NCBI RefSeq assembly: GCF_900107815.1
Contig: NZ_FNRK01000001.1
Span: forward strand, 1 to 64,000
DNA length: 64,000 bases
Source: Eubacterium aggregans
Lineage (GTDB): Bacteria > Bacillota > Clostridia > Eubacteriales > Eubacteriaceae
Direction of reading: 5' to 3'
Positions within the stretch are counted from its first letter, which is position 1, and the number at the start of each line of letters is the position of its first letter. The translations under genes were made by a program, and so were the position numbers. Positions 32,203 to 42,887 of the stretch are shown here, one piece after another. A model generated the notes under the pieces. The model saw nothing but the letters and a program-made list of their open reading frames with translations. It did not search any database and was not told the origin of the DNA.

Positions 32203-34725
32203 ATGAACGATTTACAACATCTTGAGGGCCTGACCACGGCCGAGGCAACGACCCGACTAGCCAAATGGGGCAAGAATGAGCTCGTCCCGGAAAAGAAGGA
32301 AAATTTTTTGCTCAAAGTCCTGCACATCATCGCCGAGCCCATGTTCCTGCTGCTTATCCTGGCGGCTGTCATCTACTTCATCCTGGGAGAGCCCCGGGAC
32401 GGTGCCATCATGCTCATCTTTGTGGTGGGCATCATCACCATCGATGTCATCCAGGAATGGAAAACCGATAAGACCCTCACTGCCCTACGGGATTTATCCG
32501 CCCCCCATATCCCCGTTATCCGGAACGGCGTAGAGCAGTCCATCCCCAGCAGCGATTTAGTTCCCGGGGACATCATGCTCCTGGCCGAGGGGATTAAAAT
32601 CCCTGCCGATGGCATCATCTTAAAATGCAATGATTTCTGCGTGGATGAATCCTCCCTCACCGGGGAATTCCTAGGCGTTTGGAAGGTCCCCCAGGGTGAT
32701 GCTCCAACCTCCCAGGATTACTGGCGCCGGGATTATTGCTACGGAGGCACCCTGGTCACCCAGGGCACCGCCACCATCCAGGTGGAACAAACCGGCAGCC
32801 GCACCGAGTACGGTAAAATCGGGGCGGGGGTTGCCAGTGCTCCCCAGTCGGACACTCCCCTGCAAAAACAAACCGGACGGCTGGTGCGTCTCTGCGCCGG
32901 CATCGCCGGGGTCCTCTTTGCCCTGGTGGGCATCCTCAACTTTATCAACCTCGCCGAGCTGCCCCTGCACTCCCGCATCATCGAGTCCATCCTCTCCGGT
33001 ATCACCCTGGCCATGGCCATGATCCCCGAGGAATTCCCAGTTATCCTGACGGTATTTCTCTCCATGGGAGCCTGGCGCCTGGCCAAGAACAACGCCCTGG
33101 TGCGCCGCCTCCCCTCCGTGGAAACCCTGGGGGCCGTGTCCGTGCTCTGCGTGGATAAAACCGGGACCATCACCCAGAACCGCATGACCGTCACCGAAGC
33201 CTGGGCCCAGGACGGCGATGCACAAAAGCTCATCCGTACCATGGGCATGGGTTGTGAAACCGACGCCTACGACCCCATGGAAAAGGCCATGCTCCGCTAT
33301 TGCGACGAACACGGTCTCACCCCGGCAGAGCTCTTTGACGGCACCCTTGTGACCGAATACCCCTTCACCAATGAAACCAAGATGATGGGCCACGTCTGGC
33401 AGCGCCCCGAGGGCATCCTCCTGGCCGCCAAGGGCTCGCCGGAACGCCTGCTGCCCCTCTGCCATTTATCTGAAGATGCCCGCATCCAGGTGGAGGCCCA
33501 GCTGGATGCCTTCTCCCGCCAGGGGCTCCGGGTCATCGCCGTGGCCCAGGCCGATTATACCTCCGCCGATGCCGTCCCGACAGAACTGTCCGATAACCGC
33601 CTCACCTTCCTGGGGCTCATCGGCCTCTCCGATCCCCCGCGGCCCACAGTGGCAGCCGACATCGCCCGGTGCAACGCCGCCGGTATCCGCGTAGTCATGA
33701 TCACCGGGGATAACGGCATCACCGCCTCGGCCATCGCCTCGGCCATCGGCATGCCCAATGCCGACAATATCATCACCGGGGATATGCTGGAAGCCATGGA
33801 TGACGATGCCCTCCGGGAGGCCATCAAGACGACCAACATCTTCTCCCGGGTCATCCCCGAGCACAAGATGCGCATCGTCCGGGCCTTTAAGGAAAACGGT
33901 CAAATCGTGGCCATGACCGGAGACGGGGTCAACGATGCCCCGGCCTTAAAATACGCGGATATCGGCATCGCCATGGGAGGACGGGGCAGCGAGGTCTCCC
34001 GGGAGGCCGCAGACCTCATCCTCATGGATGACGATTTTTCCACCATTGTGGATACGGTTAAGGACGGCCGGCGCATCTTCGATAATATCCGCCGGGCGGT
34101 GGGCTATGTGTTCACCATCCACATCCCCATCGCTTTCTCGGCACTGCTTGGGCCCCTGCTGGGCATATCCCCCGGCGCCCTGCTCCTCCTGCCCCTGCAC
34201 GTGGTGCTGCTGGAGCTGGTCATTGACCCCACCTGCTCCATTGTCCTGGAACGGGAACCCGCAGAGCAGGATATTATGGAACGGCCGCCCCGAAATCCAG
34301 AAGAACCGCTCCTGGACCGGCGCACCCTCACCAAAAGCATCATCCAGGGGCTGTGCATCTTCGCCGCCTCCTTCGGTACCTATTTCGCCGTGCTGGCTGG
34401 AAATCCAGCAAACGCCCCCATGGGCCGGGCCATGGCTTTAACCATTATCATTGTCGCCAACCTGCTCTTAGTCTTTGTGAATTGCTCCGACCATGACAGC
34501 ATTCTCACCGCCATGGGGCGGCTGGTTAAGGATAAGGTCATGTGGGCCGTGGGACTGGGCACTGTAGCCATCCTGCTCCTCATCCTCTACAGCCCCTTGA
34601 ACCAGCTCCTCAAGCTGGCAGCCCTCACCCCCGGGCAGTTCTTCTTCTCCCTGGGCTTAGGTGTGCTTAGCGTCATCTGGTACGAGGTGGTGAAGGCAGT
34701 GCGGCGGGGACGGCAGCACAAATAA
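32203..34725 (+). CDS. P-type metal-exporting ATPase under NiCo riboswitch control
   Basis: 840 aa from the ATG at 32203 (GGAGG 7 nt upstream); the longer in-frame ORF from 32164 starts inside the riboswitch tail and is rejected. Actuator TGE (LTGEFLGV), phosphorylation site CVDKTGTITQNRMTV, hinge TGDGVNDAPALKYADIGIAM. The TM4 motif is PEEFPVILT, not the CPx of heavy-metal ATPases, and no HMA domain is present, so by family it is a P2-like (calcium-type) pump. The NiCo riboswitch upstream argues that its cargo is Co2+ or Ni2+, exported from the cytoplasm. Confidence 0.9.
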   Translation: MNDLQHLEGLTTAEATTRLAKWGKNELVPEKKENFLLKVLHIIAEPMFLLLILAAVIYFILGEPRDGAIMLIFVVGIITIDVIQEWKTDKTLTALRDLSAPHIPVIRNGVEQSIPSSDLVPGDIMLLAEGIKIPADGIILKCNDFCVDESSLTGEFLGVWKVPQGDAPTSQDYWRRDYCYGGTLVTQGTATIQVEQTGSRTEYGKIGAGVASAPQSDTPLQKQTGRLVRLCAGIAGVLFALVGILNFINLAELPLHSRIIESILSGITLAMAMIPEEFPVILTVFLSMGAWRLAKNNALVRRLPSVETLGAVSVLCVDKTGTITQNRMTVTEAWAQDGDAQKLIRTMGMGCETDAYDPMEKAMLRYCDEHGLTPAELFDGTLVTEYPFTNETKMMGHVWQRPEGILLAAKGSPERLLPLCHLSEDARIQVEAQLDAFSRQGLRVIAVAQADYTSADAVPTELSDNRLTFLGLIGLSDPPRPTVAADIARCNAAGIRVVMITGDNGITASAIASAIGMPNADNIITGDMLEAMDDDALREAIKTTNIFSRVIPEHKMRIVRAFKENGQIVAMTGDGVNDAPALKYADIGIAMGGRGSEVSREAADLILMDDDFSTIVDTVKDGRRIFDNIRRAVGYVFTIHIPIAFSALLGPLLGISPGALLLLPLHVVLLELVIDPTCSIVLEREPAEQDIMERPPRNPEEPLLDRRTLTKSIIQGLCIFAASFGTYFAVLAGNPANAPMGRAMALTIIIVANLLLVFVNCSDHDSILTAMGRLVKDKVMWAVGLGTVAILLLILYSPLNQLLKLAALTPGQFFFSLGLGVLSVIWYEVVKAVRRGRQHK

Positions 34726-34764
34726 ATCCCCCCTATCGCCCAAATAACCATCGTCCAAAAAATA

Positions 34765-34812
34765 AAGGCTGCTATCCTTCCATAAATCGAAGGAATAGCA
34801 GCTTCTTCATTT
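34765..34812 (+). terminator. Terminator after the metal ATPase
   Basis: GCTGCTATCCTTC, 8-nt loop, GAAGGAATAGCAGC, then TTCTTCATTTT. Could also serve the converging PTS operon, which ends at 34866. Confidence 0.8.
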
Positions 34813-34865
34813 TAGTTCAAGGTCAATTGTTGGGGTGAAATCCTGCGATAATGGGTTATCGTGAA

Positions 34866-35363
34866 TTATTTGGCTTCCATACTAATGACCGGGTCTTCAC
34901 CTTTTTTAACCAAGGCACCATAATGGAAGGTTGGTATCTCAGGTCCATCATTGACGATCAGAAACATTGTTATGGGGTTGATCCCAGCTTCCGCCATTAC
35001 TGCAAGATCGACACTGAGCAAGGGATCTCCCGCCGATACCTGTGCGCCACTTTCTACTAAAGCTGTAAAGCCACGCCCATTCAGCTCGACCGTATCCAAT
35101 CCATAATGGATGAGGAACTCCCGTCCGTTGGCTGCCTGGATGCCCACGGCGTGACCAGTTTCAGCGACAAGGATGATTTTACCATCCACTGGGGATAGTA
35201 TCTGCCCTTCGCCGGGTACGGGTTGGATGGCAACACCATCTCCCAGAATCTTTTGGGAGAATACCTTATCGGGGACATCCTCCAAGGGGAAGCATTTTCC
35301 AGAAATCGGGGCAAGGAGCGTCAGGTGAGCTTTCTTATCTTTTCTAAACCAGTTAAAGGCCAT
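34866..35363 (-). CDS. PTS EIIA component, glucose type
   Basis: 165 aa from MAFNWF; the longer ORF start overlaps the upstream gene without a ribosome site. Soluble phosphocarrier: phospho-acceptor His in EFLIHYGLDTVELNG and second His in VAETGHAVGIQ. It takes phosphate from HPr and passes it to EIIB. The EIICB encoded in the same operon lacks an EIIA domain, so this gene completes that system. Last gene of the operon. Confidence 0.92.
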   Translation of the reverse strand: MAFNWFRKDKKAHLTLLAPISGKCFPLEDVPDKVFSQKILGDGVAIQPVPGEGQILSPVDGKIILVAETGHAVGIQAANGREFLIHYGLDTVELNGRGFTALVESGAQVSAGDPLLSVDLAVMAEAGINPITMFLIVNDGPEIPTFHYGALVKKGEDPVISMEAK

Positions 35364-35388
35364 AGCGTTTCCTTTCTTTTTGATTCCA

Positions 35389-35859
35389 CTATCCAATACG
35401 AAGGGCAATGAAGAGACACAGGGCTGCCAGAAGAAGGATTACCAACCCGCCTAAAGCCTGCCCCCAAATCTGTTTGTTGCGAAGGAGCGCCTTAAATCCG
35501 GCGCCGGACAGGGTGACTTTCCGGAAGGTGAGATAAAAAAGCACGATCAAACCCACTATTCCTAAGAGATGGCGCATCATGCATTCTGCGATGAGCAGCA
35601 GGGTGATTATCACCAGCGCACCTTCTCCCAGCCCCGCAATTTCATCCTTTTCCGCGGCGCCCAGCATGAGAACGATAAAGGGTTGGATCATGGCAATTAA
35701 AAAGGTAAGGGCCAGCAACGGATTCCCCTGTAACAGGCTGGTAAAATCCAGGCCAGCCGTCGGGGTCCCGATATAGAGATACAGCAGGGTGACAAAGGGC
35801 ATGATAATCAACACTGCTTTAACTGTATTATAAACCCGATGCAATTTGACATCCATCAT
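35389..35859 (-). CDS. Unknown four-helix membrane protein in the PTS operon
   Basis: 156 aa if translation starts at the ATG at 35859 (GGAGAAAGA just before it). Four predicted TM segments (about 10-30, 42-62, 72-100, 128-152), with a basic patch FRKVTLSGAGFKALLRNKQ before the last helix. I do not recognise the family. It lies between the ROK kinase (34 bp) and EIIA (25 bp), so it is co-transcribed with a complete alpha-glucoside PTS. It may stabilise the permease or act separately. Confidence 0.7.
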   Translation of the reverse strand: MMDVKLHRVYNTVKAVLIIMPFVTLLYLYIGTPTAGLDFTSLLQGNPLLALTFLIAMIQPFIVLMLGAAEKDEIAGLGEGALVIITLLLIAECMMRHLLGIVGLIVLFYLTFRKVTLSGAGFKALLRNKQIWGQALGGLVILLLAALCLFIALRIG

Positions 35860-35893
35860 TCTTTCTCCTTCAATCGAATATTCTGAAGCTGCT

Positions 35894-36823
35894 TCAGTCT
35901 TCTTCCGTTTTGTGGCCATGCCACATTTTACTTTTTTGATTGGCCAGAATCGCCGCCCCAATCAATCCGCTATCTTCCCCTAGAACCGCCGACTGTATAT
36001 TGATATGACACTTCATGCAGGGCAGCGCCTTCGCAATGACCCGTTTTTGAATCTCTTCAATAAATCCAGGTAGTTTAAGGGCGACGCTCCCTCCAAGAAT
36101 GACAGTATCCGGGTCCTCAATGGCACAAATACATCCGATGAAATTTGCCAAATAATCCTTTGCATCTTCGATTAATCCTTTGGCCTGCAGGTCTCCCTCC
36201 AGTGCTAATCGGGCGACATCACCAGCATGTCCGACCGCCAGACCCATGAGACCAGCCCGTCTTGTAATCGCCGTGCCGCTGGCAATGGCCTCGATACTCC
36301 CCTGGCAAACATGCTCGCCATCCGGGCCTTTTTCCCACATGCAGGCATTAGCAACCTCACCTGCAAAGCCATGGGCACCATGGAATATCTTTTTATTGAC
36401 GATGAATCCTGAGCCAATCCCCGTCGATATCGTCAAATAATGGACATACTGGTTGGTTTTTCCCGCACCGGCGACTGCCTCTGCCAATGCAGCCAAATTC
36501 GCATCATTTTCAAGATTCACCTGAAAGCCGGTTGATGCCTCCAGTGTCCCTACCAAAGGAAACCCATGCCACGACGCACTCAGGTTCGGCGTAAAAATAA
36601 TCCGTCCCTTCTCTAAATCCAGTGGTCCTGGACAGGACATGCCGATACCGACAATATCCGAACACGTCATCGAGCGGATGCTTTCATTAATCTGCTGCAG
36701 GCACGCCCCAGGATTATCCCTATTCGTTGGAAATTGGATTCGCTTCACCAGCTCGTATTGATGATTGACCAATGCTACCCGCGTGTTCGTTCCTCCAATA
36801 TCAATTCCAATTGCTAAATCCAT
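35894..36823 (-). CDS. ROK-family sugar kinase (glucokinase-like)
   Basis: 309 aa from MDLAIGIDIGGTNTRVAL (start after GGGAGG). Phosphate-binding IGIDIGGTNTR, the catalytic-region LENDANLAALAEA with the conserved NDAN, and STGIGSGFIVNKKIFHGAHGFAGEV. The zinc motif is degenerate: GEHVCQGSIEAIASG instead of CxCGxxGCLE, seen in some ROK kinases. In this operon it would phosphorylate the free glucose released by the GH4 enzyme. Confidence 0.9.
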   Translation of the reverse strand: MDLAIGIDIGGTNTRVALVNHQYELVKRIQFPTNRDNPGACLQQINESIRSMTCSDIVGIGMSCPGPLDLEKGRIIFTPNLSASWHGFPLVGTLEASTGFQVNLENDANLAALAEAVAGAGKTNQYVHYLTISTGIGSGFIVNKKIFHGAHGFAGEVANACMWEKGPDGEHVCQGSIEAIASGTAITRRAGLMGLAVGHAGDVARLALEGDLQAKGLIEDAKDYLANFIGCICAIEDPDTVILGGSVALKLPGFIEEIQKRVIAKALPCMKCHINIQSAVLGEDSGLIGAAILANQKSKMWHGHKTEED

Positions 36824-36967
36824 TATCTTACAACCTCCCTGATCTGCAATTCCTATCATTCAACAATTTCCTTATTACGTTGCGGCTCTATCATCAATGT
36901 ACGGGAAGCAGAATCTGCCGAATTCGTTATAAGCAACCCAGCAGAATTAATCCATCGTCCGGCATTC

Positions 36968-39902
<2,935 letters not shown>

Positions 39903-39933
39903 GGCAAATTTCTCCTTCTTTATTCCGTTATTT

Positions 39934-39943
39934 GATACGTATC
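39934..39943. promoter_or_regulatory. Palindrome, candidate RpiR operator
   Basis: GATACGTATC, perfect 10-bp palindrome just downstream of the -10 box of the PTS operon and 30 bp before the EIICB start. Placement suits a repressor site for one of the two RpiR proteins encoded upstream. Confidence 0.45.
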
Positions 39944-39953
39944 GATTGATGCT

Positions 39954-39983
39954 ATGATATCAGGGATTGACACCCACTGACAA
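39954..39983 (-). promoter_or_regulatory. Promoter of the alpha-glucoside PTS operon
   Basis: Minus strand: TTGTCA (39983-39978), 18 nt, TATCAT (39959-39954). Confidence 0.65.
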
Positions 39984-40053
39984 GGTTTTTGGGATGATAC
40001 GGGAAGGGGCAGCGTCTTTAGGTAATATTTTCAGAGGATGTGAATTTTCACAT

Positions 40054-40075
40054 AAAAAAACCGCCCGGGGCGGTC
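40054..40075 (-). terminator. Terminator after the RpiR pair
   Basis: Minus strand: ACCGCCCCGGGCGGT followed by seven T. Separates the regulators from the PTS operon downstream. Confidence 0.85.
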
Positions 40076-40136
40076 AATGCATAGACAAGGTGTTGGCAAT
40101 CCGTCAAGGCACAGATAAGAATCCAGCCCACCTGGG

Positions 40137-40895
40137 TTAACGCGGATTTAAGTGTTCCAGGTATTTTAGGTAAACAATCTCGCTAATCAGAAAAAACTGG
40201 GCGCTGAGGTGGCAGTCCGTCCCCGGGGTCCGTCCCCGTAAAACACAATGATTGTAGTAGCAGATATTGGCTTCGCTGATTTTTTTAAGGGCATTGTCCT
40301 CATAGGAGGTGACACTCAGGATCTTAGTCCCCCGTTCTCTTAACCTCCGGACCTTTTCATTGGTAAGGACATTGTTCCCTGAAAGGGAGAAAACTATGAA
40401 AAGATCACCTTCCCCTGCGCACTTGATGGCTGCCGAAAACTCATTTTCACCTTCAATAGTATAAACCTGACGATAAACATTGAGGAACAGTCGTTTCAAT
40501 TCCTTGGCCGCATGGCGCTGGACCTCCCCTGTTCCAAAGGCGAAAATCCGTTTGCTCTGATCAATCAGCGCAAAAACATCGGTATAATCCCGCCCCTTTA
40601 AATAATCCATGGTCAGCTCATAATCCTGGAAGCAGCGTTCGATGAGATTTTCCTCCAGAACCGGCCGGCTGTCCTCCTGCCATTTCAGGGCTACCTTCAG
40701 CTCACTGAACCCACTCAGCCCCACCTTTTTGGTGAAACGGGTAATCGCCGCAGAGGAAACGTGGCACGCCGTAGCTAATTGCGAAATCGTTCCGTTCCGG
40801 CATTCCTCCCGATGGTCGCAGATGTATTGCCAGATATCGTAATCATTGGGGGTAAGCTCATGGAAATGCAGCTTTACCTGTGTGTCAAGATTCAT
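40137..40895 (-). CDS. RpiR-family phosphosugar-responsive regulator (second of pair)
   Basis: 252 aa. N-terminal HTH_6 (ISQLATACHVSSAAITRFTKKVGLSGFSELK, about 36-66) and C-terminal SIS sugar-isomerase-like domain (KRIFAFGTGEVQRHA ... DLFIVFSLSGNNVLTNEKV). The start MNLDTQVK overlaps the upstream RpiR gene by 11 nt. Probably controls the PTS operon next door in response to a phosphorylated alpha-glucoside. Confidence 0.88.
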   Translation of the reverse strand: MNLDTQVKLHFHELTPNDYDIWQYICDHREECRNGTISQLATACHVSSAAITRFTKKVGLSGFSELKVALKWQEDSRPVLEENLIERCFQDYELTMDYLKGRDYTDVFALIDQSKRIFAFGTGEVQRHAAKELKRLFLNVYRQVYTIEGENEFSAAIKCAGEGDLFIVFSLSGNNVLTNEKVRRLRERGTKILSVTSYEDNALKKISEANICYYNHCVLRGRTPGTDCHLSAQFFLISEIVYLKYLEHLNPR

Positions 40896-41649
40896 CAAGG
40901 GCCTCCCGGTAATCAATGTACTTTAGAAATAACATCTCAACCAGTAAAAAGAATGGTGATACGGAAACATACCCCGTGTTAAGTATGGACTTCTCCACAC
41001 GAAGGTTGGTGATGTGCAAATTGATGGTGCTTAAATGGGCAAGCTCATTCTCCTCCTCCACCGCCGTGAGGGACACCATTGAAACACGCCTCAATTTTAG
41101 CTGCCGTGCAAAATCCAGAGTCTCCTGGGATTCCCCGGTATGGGAAACCACAAAAACGACATCCCCGGGAGTAATGGACTCCAAAAGGCGCTGGGTTTCC
41201 GTCTTTCCGCGAATCTCGAAAAACAGAATTTCCGCATTTAAAAAAATCCGTTTAATTTCCCGGGCAATGGTGCTTTGGGCTGTGCCGTTGCTGTAAATAT
41301 ACAACTGGTCCGCATCATCAATCAGCTTGAAAACATCCCGGCAATCCCGGGTATAAATCCCCTGGATGACCTCATTGTAGATATTCACCACCTGGCGGAT
41401 ATCCGCCGTGGGCTTTTGGGACTGCACACCCTCCTGTCTGAGGATGGCCTTCATCTCGGCAAATCCCTGGAAACCCAGTTTTTTCGCAAATCGTGAAATG
41501 GTAGTTCGCGAAACATGACAGCAGTCCGCCAAATCGACAATATTCATTCCCTGGCACGCCTTGCGGTGCTCCCGGACATAGCGGTAAATCTCGTGATCCG
41601 TCCTGTTCAGTACTTCAAAATGCCTGCGGTATAAGGTTTCGATATTCAT
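40885..41649 (-). CDS. RpiR-family phosphosugar-responsive regulator (first of pair)
   Basis: 254 aa. HTH_6 (IVDLADCCHVSRTTISRFAKKLGFQGFAEMK, about 37-67) and SIS domain (QLYIYSNGTAQSTIAREIK ... DVVFVVSHTGESQETLDFAR). Clearly homologous to the downstream gene and translationally coupled to it, which suggests an ancient duplication and perhaps a heteromeric regulator. ATG preceded by a run of purines (GGGGGGAAGGA). Confidence 0.88.
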   Translation of the reverse strand: MNIETLYRRHFEVLNRTDHEIYRYVREHRKACQGMNIVDLADCCHVSRTTISRFAKKLGFQGFAEMKAILRQEGVQSQKPTADIRQVVNIYNEVIQGIYTRDCRDVFKLIDDADQLYIYSNGTAQSTIAREIKRIFLNAEILFFEIRGKTETQRLLESITPGDVVFVVSHTGESQETLDFARQLKLRRVSMVSLTAVEEENELAHLSTINLHITNLRVEKSILNTGYVSVSPFFLLVEMLFLKYIDYREALDES

Positions 41650-41723
41650 TCCTTCCCCCCTCTCACATCTCTGGCTTCTTTACCCCCATTATACAAAATA
41701 AATCCATAGCCCGATACATTTTT

Positions 41724-42098
41724 TTGATTCCCTTAACATTCAAATTCGGTCCCACCCTTTGCAGGTCTATCGCCGGCCAGGGGCAGCCCGGAGAGATTGA
41801 GTTTGTAAAGATTGCTGCTCGGGAGATCCTTTTCCTTATGGACACCATCGATTATATCGAAGCAGAACTTGCCAAGCTCAAGGACAATCTGAAGAAATGT
41901 ATCAACCATAAGGATGACCATGTTTGCGCTGTCTTCGACCTGGATTGGGTCAATGAAGATTACCGCCTTTACGATTTGGCCTGGATGGGTTACCCGATCA
42001 CAGCTTCCTGGAATGTTCACACCTGGGGATTTATCCCAATGAATCAGACCCAGCGGTTCTTAAATATTTACGATGCCAGGATGCGGAAAAATCTTTAG
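41724..42098 (+). pseudogene. C-terminal remnant of an APH-like phosphotransferase
   Basis: 124 aa ORF. Only its last part is recognisable: AVFDLDWVNEDYRLYDLAWM resembles the metal-binding DFD segment and following helix of aminoglycoside/choline-type phosphotransferases. The kinase N-lobe and the HGDxxxxN catalytic loop expected upstream are missing; NHKDDHV stands where it would be. No convincing ribosome site. Read as a decayed gene. Confidence 0.55.
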
Positions 42099-42149
42099 TA
42101 ATCACAGCAATGATCAAAAAATATTAAAAAATTTTGGGAGGAAATACTA

Positions 42150-42335
42150 ATGGATATAATCGTAATTCAGGACGTTATCGCTGTGGCGAAAAGACTGGAC
42201 CACAAGGGTTTAGTCAATGCCTTTGAATCCTTCGCCCATGCCGAAATGCTCTGGAATCACAAGAAGGTAGAAGTCGTCTCCTACGGCCTCACGACAAATG
42301 ACTTCATCGATATGCTAAAAAAATCCTATTACTAG
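42150..42335 (+). CDS. Hypothetical 61-aa protein
   Basis: Strong ribosome site (TGGGAGG, 7 nt before ATG). 61 aa, soluble, mixed composition, with LDHKGLVNAFESFAHAEMLW and a Lys/Tyr end. I recognise no family. It follows the phosphotransferase remnant by about 50 bp, so it could be a leftover of the same lost operon. The good ribosome site supports real translation. Confidence 0.5.
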   Translation: MDIIVIQDVIAVAKRLDHKGLVNAFESFAHAEMLWNHKKVEVVSYGLTTNDFIDMLKKSYY

Positions 42336-42459
42336 ATTTTAATGACACTCCAAACACACGAATAAAAACCAAATCTCTACTCTCCCCAAAGTACACATCA
42401 AAATATTTTACTTCAATCCAGATACCCACTCATTATAAAGGATGCAGACGTCATCCTCT

Positions 42460-42546
42460 TTAACACAGCACCAGATAGTACCCATACACACTAACCATGG
42501 TGATGACGGACACCACAAATAATACAATCAAACCCAATCCTGACAT
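42460..42546 (-). CDS. Candidate 28-aa single-span membrane peptide
   Basis: ATG at 42546, stop at 42460. It begins MSGLGLIVLFVVSVITMVSV and ends YGYYLVLC: one hydrophobic helix, few polar residues. GAAGGTTGGG lies just upstream. Size and composition resemble KdpF/CydX-like accessory peptides, but no kdp or cyd genes are nearby. The rest of the 348-bp gap 42336-42683 shows nothing else except the terminator at 42591. Confidence 0.4.
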   Translation of the reverse strand: MSGLGLIVLFVVSVITMVSVYGYYLVLC

Positions 42547-42589
42547 ATCCCAACCTTCGTTTCTTATAAAGTGATTGCTTTATGATACA

Positions 42590-42616
42590 AAAAAACCGCC
42601 AGCTGAGGCGGTTTTT
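42590..42616. terminator. Bidirectional terminator after copA
   Basis: AAAAAACCGCC, loop AGCTGA, GGCGGTTTTT. Ends the minus-strand csoR-copA transcript. Confidence 0.88.
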
Positions 42617-42683
42617 GGGATAATTCGTCTATTTTGAGGTATGAATTGCAACCAATCGGTTCACGCCACCCCCAATCCTTCAT

Positions 42684-42887
42684 CTAGGCTATGGCCGTCA
42701 CCGTAAAGCCAGCCTCCGCCACCGCCTTCTTCAGACGGTCCAAAGAGACATCCGCCGGAGCCTGGACCATGGCAGTACCCTTATCCAAATCCACAATAGC
42801 CTGAACACCAGGAATAGCTTCCAGGGCAGCTTTCACACTGCCCACGCAGTGCATACAGTTCATACCATCAATTTTTAAAGTCATCAT
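42684..42887 (-). CDS. copZ: Embedded copper chaperone CopZ (internal start within copA)
   Basis: In-frame internal gene: TAAAGGAGG (ending at 42896), 8 nt, then ATG ATG (42887, 42884). The product, 67 aa, has the normal CopZ length and begins [14 protein letters not shown] with the CxxC copper site. The ancestral gene order copA-copZ appears to have become an in-frame fusion without loss of the copZ ribosome site. Both CopA-CopZ and free CopZ could therefore be made. Function is well supported by family; separate translation is inferred. Confidence 0.65.
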   Translation of the reverse strand: MMTLKIDGMNCMHCVGSVKAALEAIPGVQAIVDLDKGTAMVQAPADVSLDRLKKAVAEAGFTVTAIA

